A stretch of 64,000 bases of DNA from the NCBI GenBank assembly GCA_016714905.1, contig JADKBW010000004.1, positions 212,697 to 276,696 on the forward strand. The letters run 5' to 3'. The stretch's first letter is position 1. The number at the start of each line of letters is the position of its first letter. Source of the DNA: Flavobacterium sp. Lineage in GTDB: Bacteria > Bacteroidota > Bacteroidia > Flavobacteriales > Flavobacteriaceae. This document shows positions 27,026 to 36,165 of the stretch, piece after piece. A model generated the notes under the pieces. That model made no database searches. It was not told where the DNA came from and saw nothing but the letters and a program-made list of their open reading frames with translations. Both the position numbers and the translations under genes were made by a program.

Positions 27026-27247
27026 TTAATACTCATCCTCGTTCCAAAGGTAATCTTCGTCGGTTGGATAATCAGGCCAAATTTCTTCCATCGATTCGTA
27101 TAGCTCGCCTTCGTCCTCTATTGATTGTAGGTTTTCTACAACCTCAAGCGGCGCACCAGCTCTAATAGCATAGTCAATTAATTCATCTTTGGTTGCAGGC
27201 CAAGGAGCATCACTCAAATACGACGCTAATTCTAATGTCCAATACAT
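27026..27247 (-). CDS. DUF2795 family protein
   Basis: This acidic protein of 73 residues starts MYWTLELASYLSDAPWPATK and contains the ELIDYAIRAGAPLEVVENL block of DUF2795. The family is common in Bacteroidota as a stand-alone small cytoplasmic protein with no fixed role. It has its own terminator before secA. Confidence 0.75.
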   Translation of the reverse strand: MYWTLELASYLSDAPWPATKDELIDYAIRAGAPLEVVENLQSIEDEGELYESMEEIWPDYPTDEDYLWNEDEY

Positions 27248-27339
27248 CTTCTTTCGATTTATAGTTTGTGCAAAAATAATTTTTTTACTGAAAGAGTCAA
27301 GTAAAAATTGATTTATTTTAAAATAAAGTTAAGAACGTG

Positions 27340-27512
27340 GTTTATTAAATTCCAAAAAGGAAAATTTCAAATACCAAATTTGGGTTGTTTTAAATTCTAA
27401 AAAAGCAAATTCTAAATCCCAAAAAGTCATTTTTTTAAATGACCGTCAATATTGGATTTTAGCTTCGCTCCGTTCGGCTGTGCCTCGGGTGGAATTTCAA
27501 TATTGGAATTTA
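27340..27512. repeat. AT-rich and TAGCTTCGCTC repeats in a gene-free gap
   Basis: The 27248-27520 gap holds ATTCCAAAAAGGAAA and AAATTCTAAAAAAGC simple repeats (27340-27430). After these comes a GC-richer unit TTAGCTTCGCTCCGTTCGGC ending CCTCGGGTGGAA, flanked by CAATATTGG words. A sister of this unit (AGCTTCGCTCAGTTCGGC) lies at 39628. No gene is visible. Confidence 0.5.
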
Positions 27513-27520
27513 CTTTAATT

Positions 27521-28090
27521 TTATTTTCGTGGAATCCATTTCACTTCATCCGCTTTAAGGTCGGAAGTCAACTTCCGTGCCAGCACAAAAAGGTAGTCAG
27601 AAAGTCGGTTGAGGTACTTAATAGCGATGGGGGCAACAGGTTCAATATGATCTAGATGCACCGCCAAACGCTCGGCCCGTCTGCAAACGCAACGCGCAAT
27701 ATGACAATATGACACGGTTGTGTGGCCGCCTGGCAAAACGAAATGCGTCATTTGAGGCAAACTATCTTCCATCGCATCAATTTCGTTTTCTAACAATTCG
27801 ATATCGGTTTCGACAATTCCGAGATTTTGCAAACGAAGTTCACCATTTTTCATCACTTCCTTTTCGGGAGGTGTGGCCAAAATAGCGCCGACAGTAAACA
27901 AACGATCTTGTATTTCAATCAAAATGTCTTTGTAATGCGAATTCATTTCCTGATCGCGAATCAATCCGATATAGGAATTTAGTTCATCAACGGTTCCGTA
28001 ACTGTCAATTCTGATGTGATCTTTTGGTACGCGTGTGCCACCAAAAAGGGCAGTGGTTCCGGAGTCACCGGTTTTTGTATAAACTTTCAT
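27521..28090 (-). CDS. cob(I)yrinic acid a,c-diamide adenosyltransferase, PduO type
   Basis: This enzyme adds the adenosyl group to cobalamin and makes coenzyme B12. The family start MKVYTKTGDSGTTALFGG, the DELNSYIGLIRD helix, FVLPGGHTTVSYCHIARCVCRRAERLA and the closing YLNRLSDYLFVLAR are all present. Length (189 residues) is normal. It fits with MeaB and the carboxylase genes of this window as part of B12-dependent propionate metabolism, though it is not in an operon with them. Confidence 0.9.
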   Translation of the reverse strand: MKVYTKTGDSGTTALFGGTRVPKDHIRIDSYGTVDELNSYIGLIRDQEMNSHYKDILIEIQDRLFTVGAILATPPEKEVMKNGELRLQNLGIVETDIELLENEIDAMEDSLPQMTHFVLPGGHTTVSYCHIARCVCRRAERLAVHLDHIEPVAPIAIKYLNRLSDYLFVLARKLTSDLKADEVKWIPRK

Positions 28091-28136
28091 TTTTTCTGAG
28101 TTGCTGAGTTTAGAGTTGCTAAGTTACTGAGTTTTA

Positions 28137-28993
28137 TTAATAGATTAATTTTAAAATAGAATTGACGAATCGTTGCAATGAGCCTTCGCTATAATTGAAA
28201 TACAAATCCGGCTCGATGCATTCCACTTCCATCAATTGGATGTGGTTGTTGATGATGATTCCATCTACTCGAGCGTATAAAAGGTTGTTCGGAAAGGTAT
28301 CGACAATTTTTGTGCTTGTTGAATTAGTTTGGCACTTGGACTGAGTGAAGTATAAACTCCGCCGAACTGCACTTGAATTCGAAAATCTCCAGCCGCTGGT
28401 TTTTTGTTGACGGCATGGGAGTATTTTTTATTGAAGAAAATTAAGGACGTTTCGCCCTCGGTTTCAATTTCAGGTTTGAATTCTTGTAACAGTAAATCTT
28501 TTTCAGACGCAATGGTTTGGTATTTTTGGTTGATTTCTTCAATGTTAGCTACCTCAAAAACTTCAGTGAGATATGAACCAGCGGAAAAAGCAGGTTTGAT
28601 GACGGCTTTTTTCCAGTGTGGTGGAATGATTTCCGCAAGATGAAGTTGCTTTGTTTTTTCAATAAAAACTGTTGGAATAATTGCGATGTCTTGGTTTTGT
28701 ACGTCCCGCAAATAGAATTTGTGTTTGTTTTGCTCGATGATATCTATCGAATTCAACGTTTTGATTCCGAGTTTTTTGATTGTCGATAGCCACAAATTAA
28801 ATTGAGATTCTTTTTCGTAATAATCCCAAGTGTTTCTGAAAATGAGATAATCGAAATCGGTCCAAATGACGTCTGGATTGTCCCAAATCACTGCTTCAGC
28901 AACGATATTGTGTTTCGCTAATTCTGGAATCAATAATTGATCGGCTGGCGTTAAGTCGGGGAGTCGTTGGCAGGTGAGTAAACCTATTTTCAT
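28137..28993 (-). pseudogene. ATP-grasp domain protein, frameshifted near its C terminus
   Basis: The open frame starts MKIGLLTCQRLPDLTPADQLL and has ATP-grasp features: an N-terminal Rossmann-like part, KKAVIKPAFSAGSYLTE and LLQEFKPEIETEGETSLIFF. It ends early at 28265 with unrelated residues. Adding one base in the run at 28307-28311 restores QKIVDTFPNNLLYARVDGII and NHIQLMEVECIEPDLYFN, the metal-binding end of the fold, and runs to a stop at 28137. Restored length is about 285 residues. Relatives ligate amino acids or sugars; the substrate is unknown. Confidence 0.75.
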
Positions 28994-29058
28994 TTGGAAT
29001 TTTTAGATTGAAGGTATCAAGTTAGCGATTGAAATTTACTACAATAAAGGAATTATAG

Positions 29059-29435
29059 TTACATCAAATTTTCTTTTACAATATAAAAGCCAATGATTTC
29101 ATTTTGTGCATTCATTGAAATTCTAATGATGCCACTTCCAAATTCAAAATTCGCAATATATTGTGCTTTTGATTTTAGTTTACTTTCTTGATAGTTTGTC
29201 AATTCAGTTGATCGCAAAGATCCTCGTTCGTTTTTTACTCTAGAAAAGAAATCAAAATACTGCTTTTTGGTACGTGCCTTTTTCATTTTTGCTGAAAACG
29301 AAGCGTAGATTTTTTCAAAGTCATTATTGTTGTAATTTATCGTAAACGACGTGATGGCGTTCTGCTGCATTTGATTTTGCGCCAATCCAACAACGATATT
29401 ACCTAAGAAAACAGTAAAACAAAAATCTTTTTCAT
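29059..29435 (-). pseudogene. secreted DUF3887-like protein, frameshifted in the signal peptide
   Basis: An ATG at 29435 opens MKKIFVLLF and a frame change in the A run at 29408-29411 (one base missing) restores FFLGNIVVGLAQNQMQQN, a clean Sec signal peptide. The mature part of about 105 residues has NNNDFEKIYASFSAKMKKA, the pattern of DUF3887 domains often found alone or fused to serine hydrolases in Bacteroidota. The function of the domain is unknown. Read without the correction the ORF would have an unlikely N terminus. Confidence 0.6.
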
Positions 29436-29541
29436 CAGAATAATTTAGAGGATTCAAGGTACAATAGTAAAGATAATAATGGATTGTATGAATTTGAGAT
29501 TTTATCCTATTTTCAGAAATTATTCAATCTTGCGGTCGAGT

Positions 29542-29615
29542 CCTAGCCCTGATTGTAGCCGGCATCCTCGGAGCAAAGCGGAGAGATAAAGGCGAAAAGC
29601 AGGATTAAGCTCCTA
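29542..29615 (+). repeat. dispersed 80-nt hairpin element, copy D
   Basis: It starts CCTAGCCCTGATTG, has GGCATCCTCGGAGCAAAG and GCGGAGAGATAAAGG, and ends AGCTCCTAA. It belongs to the shorter-loop subtype together with copy A. It lies between two minus-strand genes. Confidence 0.77.
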
Positions 29616-29621
29616 AAAAAA

Positions 29622-30308
29622 TTACTTCGACGTATCGCTTTCTACCATGCCGTCTCGCAATCGAATGACACGATAGGCGTAAGCAGCGATTTCTTCTTCG
29701 TGGGTTACTAAAATTACCGTATTTCCGTTTTTGTGAATATCGCCAAACAATTTCATGATTTCTTCGGAAGTCTTGCTGTCTAAATTTCCTGTTGGTTCGT
29801 CTGCCAAAATGATAGAAGGTTTGTTGACCATTGCTCTTGCAATCGCCACCCGTTGGCGCTGTCCACCTGATAATTGATTGGGTTGATGATCCATTCGGTC
29901 GGCGAGATTGACCTGAGCCAACACTTCAGTCGCGCGAATTTTACGCTCTGATTTTGAAAAACCAGCGTAGACCATCGGAAGCGCCACATTATCTAAAGCC
30001 GATGTTCTTGGCAAGAGATTAAAAGTTTGAAAAACAAAGCCAATTTCTTTGTTGCGGATTTCAGCCAGTTCGTCGTCGTGCATTTTGCTCACGTCCTTTT
30101 CGTTGAGAATATAACTGCCAGACGTGGGCGTATCAAGGCAACCGAGGATGTTCATCAGTGTTGATTTTCCTGATCCTGATGGTCCCATCAGTGCGACGTA
30201 TTCGCCTTTGTTGATGATCAAATCGATGCCTTTCAGCACATAAACGGTTTCGTTTCCGAGTTGAAAATCGCGTTTGATATTGGTGATTTTGATTAATGGA
30301 TTGGCCAT
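29622..30308 (-). CDS. ABC transporter ATP-binding protein, MacB/LolD type
   Basis: This ATPase of 228 residues has Walker A GPSGSGKST, signature LSGGQRQRVAIARAM and Walker B ILADEPTGNLDS. The QTFNLLPRTSALDNV segment and the overall length are typical of the LolD/MacB group that drives MacB-type permeases in lipoprotein transport or drug and peptide export. No permease gene is adjacent; partners elsewhere in the genome are expected. Confidence 0.87.
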   Translation of the reverse strand: MANPLIKITNIKRDFQLGNETVYVLKGIDLIINKGEYVALMGPSGSGKSTLMNILGCLDTPTSGSYILNEKDVSKMHDDELAEIRNKEIGFVFQTFNLLPRTSALDNVALPMVYAGFSKSERKIRATEVLAQVNLADRMDHQPNQLSGGQRQRVAIARAMVNKPSIILADEPTGNLDSKTSEEIMKLFGDIHKNGNTVILVTHEEEIAAYAYRVIRLRDGMVESDTSK

Positions 30309-30410
30309 TTGGAATTTGGAATTACGAATTGAGAATTACGAATTTAAAAGTACACAATTGATTTTAAAATCAGTCATTAGTGACGCAGATATTGATTTTG
30401 TTACAGCGGG

Positions 30411-31203
30411 CTATACGCGAATCGTAAAATGCTCTTTTTCTTGTTCACTTCGAAAGAAAACCAATCCCCATTGAAAAGTGTCGATGGTGACTTTTACTTT
30501 CGGGTGTTTTTTGATGGTTTCCCAGGCTTCGGTCATGGCAGCGGACCAATGGATGTCATCGAAAATCCAAACGGTTTCGTTCGTGATGGTTGGTAATAGT
30601 AGTTCGAAATATTGTAGCGTGGCTTCTTTGGAGTGGTTGCCGTCGAAGTAGATCAGTTGTGGGTTGTAGGTTGTGGGTTGTAGGTTGCTGAGATAGGTGT
30701 TGAATTCTGTTACTTGCAACTGAATGTTTTTAAGTTGGAATTTTTGAAAATTATCTTGTGCAATTCGAGCGGTTTCTTGACAACCTTCAAGAGTCGTGAT
30801 TTTAGCTTTTGGATTGCCCAGTGATAAAGCCGAAGTAGCTAAACCTAAGGATGTTCCGATTTCTAAAATGGAATCGGGTTGGAAATAACGTGAAATTCGA
30901 AAAAGTAATTCCGCTCGTTTGGGAGTAATTCCGGCAGTTTGTGCAATTTTTGAAATAGGTCTTTTGACGGCGATTCGATTTAAAAACTCTGGAACCTGCG
31001 CCAAAGTCGGTGACTTCAATGCTGCTTTTGTTTTGCAAAAATTCGTTTCTGAACTTTTTAAGTGTTGTGTATTCTGGCTTCGAAGTCTTATCGTAAAAAC
31101 ATTTCGTCACCAAATCAAAAACAAATGGCGAATGCACCCCATGTTGATTTTTGGATTTCCAAAGAAATTGTAAATACGATCGAATAGAAAAAAGCAGTGT
31201 CAT
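30411..31203 (-). pseudogene. SAM-dependent O-methyltransferase-like protein, frameshifted
   Basis: The N part (ATG at 31203, MTLLFSIRSYLQFLWKSKNQ, then HGVHSPFVFDLVTKCFYD and VTDFGAGSRVFKS) and the C part (KIAQTAGITPKRAELLFRIS, SILEIGTSLGLATSAL, IYFDGNHSKEATLQYFE, VWIFDDIHWSAAM) lie in different frames and meet near 30970. The glycine-rich EIGTSLG binds SAM, and DGNHS with DDIHW resembles metal-dependent class I O-methyltransferases. An in-frame ACAACC repeat at 30662-30695 encodes LQPTTYNPQ in a loop. Restored length is about 263 residues. The substrate is unknown. Confidence 0.75.
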
Positions 31204-31319
31204 GATTTTAAAAAGTGAGGACAAATCTAAACAATCTGAAAGTGAATTTCTGCTAAACCGAAAGAGAATCCACAAAAATAGTCTAATTTTGCGCTCCTTA
31301 AAGAGAACAAAAAAAGTCT

Positions 31320-32621
31320 ATGAGAACCAAATCATTAAAGAAAAATAAAATCAATGTCATCACCCTTGGATGTTCTAAGAATGTGTATGATAGTGAAGTA
31401 TTGATGGGCCAATTGCGCGCCAACGGAAAAGACGTCGTGCATGAGCAAGAAGGCAATATCGTGGTCATCAATACCTGTGGATTTATTGACAATGCCAAAG
31501 CGGAATTGGTCAATATGATTTTGGAATATGCCGATAAGAAAGAACGCGGCATCGTAGATAAAGTTTTTGTGACCGGCTGTTTGTCGGAACGTTATCGTCC
31601 GGATTTGGAGAAAGAAATTCCCAACGTCGACCAGTATTTTGGAACAACCGAATTGCCTCAATTATTGAAAGCGTTAGGTGCTGATTATAAACATGAATTG
31701 TTAGGAGAACGTTTGACGACCACTCCAAAAAACTACGCCTATTTGAAAATTGCTGAAGGTTGTGACAGACCCTGCAGCTTTTGTGCGATTCCATTAATGC
31801 GTGGCAAACACGTTTCCCAACCCATTGAAAAATTAGTGAAAGAAGCGGAAGGTTTGGCTCGTGATGGCGTGAAAGAATTGATTTTGATTGCACAAGATTT
31901 GACCTATTACGGTTTAGATATTTATAAAAAAAGAAACTTAGGCGAATTGCTCGAAGCTTTAGTCAAAGTGGAAGGCATCGAATGGATTCGCTTGCACTAC
32001 GCATTTCCAACAGGTTTCCCGATGGATGTTTTAGACATTATGAAACGGGAACCGAAGATTTGCAATTACATCGATATTCCACTGCAACATATTTCCGATT
32101 CGATTCTAAAATCGATGCGCCGCGGAACGACTAAAGAAAAAACAACGAAATTATTGCAAGATTTCCGTGCGGCGGTTCCTGGAATGGCAATTCGAACCAC
32201 TTTGATTGTGGGTTATCCTGGTGAAACACAGGAAGATTTCGAAATTCTAAAGGATTTTGTACAAGAAATGAAATTCGACCGAATGGGTTGTTTTGCCTAT
32301 TCACACGAAGAAAATACGCATGCTTATTTATTAGAAGATGACGTGCCTGAAGAAGTGAAAAAAGCACGTGCCGAAGAAATTATGGAACTGCAATCGCAAA
32401 TTTCTTGGGACTTAAATCAAGAAAAGGTTGGTCAAGTTTTCAAGTGTATAATCGACAGAAAAGAAGGCGCTCACTTTGTGGGAAGAACTGAATTTGATAG
32501 TCCAGATGTGGATAATGAGGTTTTAATCGACGCTTCTAAACATTATATGAAAACGGGCGATTTTGCGATGATTAAAATAACAGAAGCAACCGAATTCGAT
32601 TTATACGGAGAACCAGCTTAA
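31320..32621 (+). CDS. rimO: ribosomal protein uS12 methylthiotransferase RimO
   Basis: RimO adds a methylthio group to the conserved aspartate of ribosomal protein S12. The N-terminal UPF0004 domain has LGCSKNVYDSEVLMGQL and NTCGFIDNAK, whose cysteines hold the auxiliary cluster. The radical SAM site is CDRPCSFC near residue 145, and GYPGETQEDFE follows. The C-terminal TRAM domain closes the protein. The length of 433 residues is normal. The start codon lies shortly after a TAATTTTG box at 31284, which may be its promoter, though no TTG partner is obvious. Confidence 0.94.
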   Translation: MRTKSLKKNKINVITLGCSKNVYDSEVLMGQLRANGKDVVHEQEGNIVVINTCGFIDNAKAELVNMILEYADKKERGIVDKVFVTGCLSERYRPDLEKEIPNVDQYFGTTELPQLLKALGADYKHELLGERLTTTPKNYAYLKIAEGCDRPCSFCAIPLMRGKHVSQPIEKLVKEAEGLARDGVKELILIAQDLTYYGLDIYKKRNLGELLEALVKVEGIEWIRLHYAFPTGFPMDVLDIMKREPKICNYIDIPLQHISDSILKSMRRGTTKEKTTKLLQDFRAAVPGMAIRTTLIVGYPGETQEDFEILKDFVQEMKFDRMGCFAYSHEENTHAYLLEDDVPEEVKKARAEEIMELQSQISWDLNQEKVGQVFKCIIDRKEGAHFVGRTEFDSPDVDNEVLIDASKHYMKTGDFAMIKITEATEFDLYGEPA

Positions 32622-32665
32622 AGGTGACTAATTGTCTATTATCTTTTAATAACCTTTTTAATTTT

Positions 32666-32741
32666 CTTATATGCCCTTATATGCCTTAAATGGTTAATTT
32701 TTTTTCGAACCATATAAGGAATTTAAGAGCATTTAAGACTT
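32666..32741. repeat. dispersed 70-bp palindrome, copy P3
   Basis: CTTATATGCCCTTATATGCC opens the left arm and AACCATATAAGG the right arm, with a T-rich loop. The outer right arm (AATTTAAGAGCATTTAAG) is partly diverged. It lies between convergent rimO and the Uup-like gene, where it could end both transcripts. Confidence 0.72.
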
Positions 32742-32773
32742 TAGCCCCGAACTTTATGAATATCCGTTTCTAA

Positions 32774-34636
32774 CTATCCCTCAATCTTCGCCGAAAGTTC
32801 AAACCAACGTTCTTCTTTCTCCTCGATTTTTTTGATGATGACTTCGAGTTCTTTAGCTTTGCTCGCTATCGCATCGTCTGTCACTTTTCCGTCTGAAAAC
32901 AATTGTTCGATTTGCTTCTTTTCGTATTCCAAATCTTTGATTTCACGCTCAATTTTTTGAAACTCTTTTTGCTCGTTAAAGCTCAAGCCTGACGTATTAT
33001 TTTGTTGTTTCCAATCTTTCTTTTCGGATTTGTTTTCCTCTTTTTGAGCGACATCAGCGCTGTCTTCATACGCTCTAAAATCGGAATAGTTTCCAGGGAA
33101 ATCTTCGATGACGCCATCGCCTCGAAATACAAACAAGTGATCGACAATCTTGTCCATAAAATAACGGTCGTGAGAAACCACCAATAAACAACCGGGATAA
33201 TCTAACAGGAAACTTTCCAATACATTTAGCGTCACAATATCCAAATCATTTGTAGGTTCATCGAGAATCAAAAAGTTAGGATTCTGAATCAAAACCGTAC
33301 ACAAATACAACCGTTTCAATTCACCGCCACTCAATTTTTCTACATAATCATGTTGCTTTTTGCGGTCGAATAAAAAGCGCTCCAACAACTGCCCCGCGGA
33401 AATGATTTTTCCTTTCGCAAGTGGAATAAACTCACCGTATTCTTTAATAATATCAATTACTTTCTGTCCCGGTTTCGGATTGATGCCGCTTTGGGTGTAA
33501 TAACCTATTTTAATGGTGTCGCCTTTGATGACTTTGCCGCTATCTAACGGAATCGTACCTGTAATCAAATTCAAAAACGTCGACTTTCCCGTTCCGTTTT
33601 TTCCAATAATCCCGATGCGTTCCGCGCGTTGAAAATCGAAATTAAATCCATCTAAAATCACACGGTCTTTGAATTTTTTCGACACTTTGTGCATCTCAAT
33701 AATCTTGCTACCCATGCGCTCCATATTGATTTCAAGCTCGACGACATTTTCTTTCCGTCGACTTTCCGCTTTCTGCTTAATCACGTAAAAATCGTCCTGA
33801 CGCGATTTCGATTTGGTCGTTCGCGCTTTCGGTTGACGACGCATCCACGCCAATTCCTTAACGAATAAGTTCTGCGCTTTGTCAATACTCGAATTTTCGG
33901 AAGCAATGCGCTCTTCTTTTTTCTCTAAATAGTACGAATAATTGCCTTTGTATTGATAGAGTTTTCCGTTATCCAATTCGATAATTTCATTACAAACACG
34001 TTCCAAAAAGAAACGGTCGTGCGTCACCATAAACAACGTAATATTTTCTTTGGCAAAGTAACTTTCCAACCATTCAATCATTTCTAAATCGAGGTGATTC
34101 GTAGGTTCATCAAGAATTAATAAGTCCGGACGATTGATCAAAATGATTGCTAAGGAGAGTCTTTTTTTCTGTCCACCAGACATGTTTTTCACTTTCAATT
34201 TAAAGTCTTCCAACTTCAATTTGAATAAAATCTGTTTGAATTGCGTTTCAAAATCCCAAGCATTGTGCTGATCCATGAGGTCAAAAGCACGCTGATACGC
34301 TTCTTCATCTTCCGGATGTTCCAGCGCTTTTTCATACTGTTCGATGATTTTCAGCACTTCATTATCCGAAGCGAAAATACTTTCCTCAATCGTCAATTCA
34401 TCTTGCAGATTCGGCGTTTGAGATAGAAACGCCATCTTAATGTCTTTCCGCAAAACCACTTTTCCAGCATCGGGTTCATCCTCGCCCGTGATAATATTCA
34501 TAATGCACGTTTTTCCAGAACCATTCTTGGCGATGAAAGCAATTTTCTGGTCTTTATTAATGCCAAAAGACAGGTCGGAAAACAAAGTGCGCTCGCCAAA
34601 CGATTTCGAAATATTTTCTACGGATAAGTAATTCAC
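32774..34636 (-). CDS. ABC-F family ATPase, Uup-like
   Basis: This is a soluble ABC-F protein of 620 residues with two nucleotide-binding domains: AKNGSGKT, MSGGQKKR and LLILDEPTNHLD in the first, GKNGTGKST, LSGGELKR and FLILDEPTNDLD in the second. A charged C-terminal extension of about 90 residues (FNEQKEFQKIEREIKDLEYE to the end) predicts a coiled coil like the DNA-binding tail of Uup. Uup acts in DNA branch-point and ribosome-related processes. This is the second ABC-F gene of the window; the one at 9642 lacks the tail. A TACTTTTG box on the minus strand lies at 34653-34660. Confidence 0.88.
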   Translation of the reverse strand: MNYLSVENISKSFGERTLFSDLSFGINKDQKIAFIAKNGSGKTCIMNIITGEDEPDAGKVVLRKDIKMAFLSQTPNLQDELTIEESIFASDNEVLKIIEQYEKALEHPEDEEAYQRAFDLMDQHNAWDFETQFKQILFKLKLEDFKLKVKNMSGGQKKRLSLAIILINRPDLLILDEPTNHLDLEMIEWLESYFAKENITLFMVTHDRFFLERVCNEIIELDNGKLYQYKGNYSYYLEKKEERIASENSSIDKAQNLFVKELAWMRRQPKARTTKSKSRQDDFYVIKQKAESRRKENVVELEINMERMGSKIIEMHKVSKKFKDRVILDGFNFDFQRAERIGIIGKNGTGKSTFLNLITGTIPLDSGKVIKGDTIKIGYYTQSGINPKPGQKVIDIIKEYGEFIPLAKGKIISAGQLLERFLFDRKKQHDYVEKLSGGELKRLYLCTVLIQNPNFLILDEPTNDLDIVTLNVLESFLLDYPGCLLVVSHDRYFMDKIVDHLFVFRGDGVIEDFPGNYSDFRAYEDSADVAQKEENKSEKKDWKQQNNTSGLSFNEQKEFQKIEREIKDLEYEKKQIEQLFSDGKVTDDAIASKAKELEVIIKKIEEKEERWFELSAKIEG

Positions 34637-34667
34637 AGGTGTAATTTTTGCGCAAAAGTAAGTGTTC

Positions 34668-34738
34668 CAATTGATAATTGATAATTAACAATTGACAATT
34701 AAGCCCATTATCAATTATCAATTGTCAATTATCAATTA
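34668..34738. repeat. AATTGATAATTG inverted simple repeat
   Basis: The left part has CAATTGATAATTGATAATTA and the right part ATTATCAATTATCAATTGTC; together they can form a hairpin with arms of about 30 bp. Copy E of the 80-nt element follows directly. Short versions of the word occur at 37557, 39660 and inside the radical SAM gene at 55445. The 34637-34896 gap has no gene. Confidence 0.65.
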
Positions 34739-34740
34739 AT

Positions 34741-34823
34741 TAGGAGCTATTTCCCGCTATACGTTCCAATCTTTTGTGCCGAACACCGTCACAAAAGGAT
34801 TTCCACTACTATCGGGGCTAGGG
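34741..34823 (-). repeat. dispersed 80-nt hairpin element, copy E
   Basis: Read on the minus strand it starts CCCTAGCCCCGATAG and ends GGGAAATAGCTCCTA. The central stem is CTTTTGTG / CACAAAAG with extra pairs above. It lies between divergent genes (Uup-like minus, glycosyltransferase plus). Confidence 0.8.
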
Positions 34824-34896
34824 CAGTTCGTTTAAAAGATAATTTTAGTTGTAGACGAATCTTCAAATTTTCAATTTTTCAAATTACATTTGCCGC

Positions 34897-36070
34897 ATGA
34901 AGATTTCCGTTATCATTCTCAACTACAACGTTCGCTATTTCCTCGAGCTCTGTGTGCTCAGTGTTCAAAAAGCACTCGAAAATATTGATGGTGAGGTCAT
35001 TGTCGTTGACAACAATTCACCCGATGACAGTTGTGCGATGATGAAAAGCAGGTATCCCGAGGTCACACTTATCGAGAACAAAACCAACGCTGGATTTCCA
35101 AAAGGCAATAACATTGGCGTGGCGCAAGCGAAAGGCGAGTATATCTGCATTCTCAATCCAGATACTGTAGTGGCGGAAGATACTTTTGAGAAAGTGTTGG
35201 CTTTTGCCGAATCCAAAACCGATTTGGGAATTGTGGGTTGCAAACTCATCGATGGCACGGGGAATTTTCTTCCAGAATGCAAACGTGGAGTTCCGGCGCC
35301 ATTTGTAGCTTTTACAAAAGTGACTGGTTTATACAAAGTATTTCCTAAATCGAAACGATTCGGGAAGTATTACGCGGAACATTTAGAGGAGAATCAAACT
35401 GGCAAAGTCGATGTTTTGGTTGGCGCTTTTATGATCATGCAACGAGAACTTTACAATCAGTTACATGGTTTTGATGAGGCTTTTTTTTATGTATGGGGAA
35501 GATATCGATTTGAGTTATCGGTCGATGCTGTCTGGGAAAAGCAATTACTATTTTTCCGAAACAACGGTGATTCATTATAAAGGCGAGAGTACCGTTAAAG
35601 ACAAAAAATACCTACACAGTTTTCAAAAAGCGATGGAATTATTCTATCAGAAGCATTTTCAAGTTTCTGTTTTATTTGATATTTTCATGAAAGCGGGAGC
35701 GCATCTTTTTTCTAGGACCAAAAAAAATAAAACAGCGTTAGCAGCGCGAAAAGTAACAACGTACATCTTACTTTCTGAAAACGAAAATCTTAGGATAAAA
35801 GTTGAAAACTTGTTAGGAAAAAAAGTAGTGATGGCAGATTCTCCAACGGAAAATAGTCTAAATTCGCTAACGAAGAAAGAAGGCGAAAACATTGAAGTTA
35901 TTTTTGATAGCAATCAATTGAGTTTCAAATTGATCATAGATTACTTCGAGCGTTTCAGAAATAAAGGATTTACTTTCAAGATATTACCTCAAAAAAGTGA
36001 TTTCATTATCGGAAGCAACAGCAGTAATGATCGAGGTGAAGTAATTGCACTTAAAATAGACAAAGCGTAA
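34897..36070 (+). pseudogene. family 2 glycosyltransferase, frameshifted
   Basis: This is a GT-A fold inverting glycosyltransferase of about 390 residues. The start MKISVIILNYNVRYFLELCV, VVDNNSPDDS, KGEYICILNPDTVV and VDVLVGAFMIMQRE are family hallmarks. At 35481-35488 a run of eight T residues shifts the frame; with seven, FDEAFFMYGEDIDLSYR follows, the acceptor-site motif of rhamnosyltransferase-like enzymes. The C-terminal third is a linker and membrane-proximal part. It probably acts in cell-surface glycan synthesis. The single extra T may be a sequencing error. Confidence 0.82.
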
Positions 36071-36165
36071 TTTAAGCATGAAAAATTAAATAATTCTCAC
36101 AGAAGAAGTATTTATTTTATTATTTTCGCAAACAGAAATTAAAATTATCCCTTGAGGTTAACTAT

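Noticed and set aside
35481..35488. Programmed frameshift at the eight-T run in the glycosyltransferase gene
   Set aside because: No downstream stimulator is visible and similar one-base changes occur in many unrelated genes of the window, which favours sequencing error.
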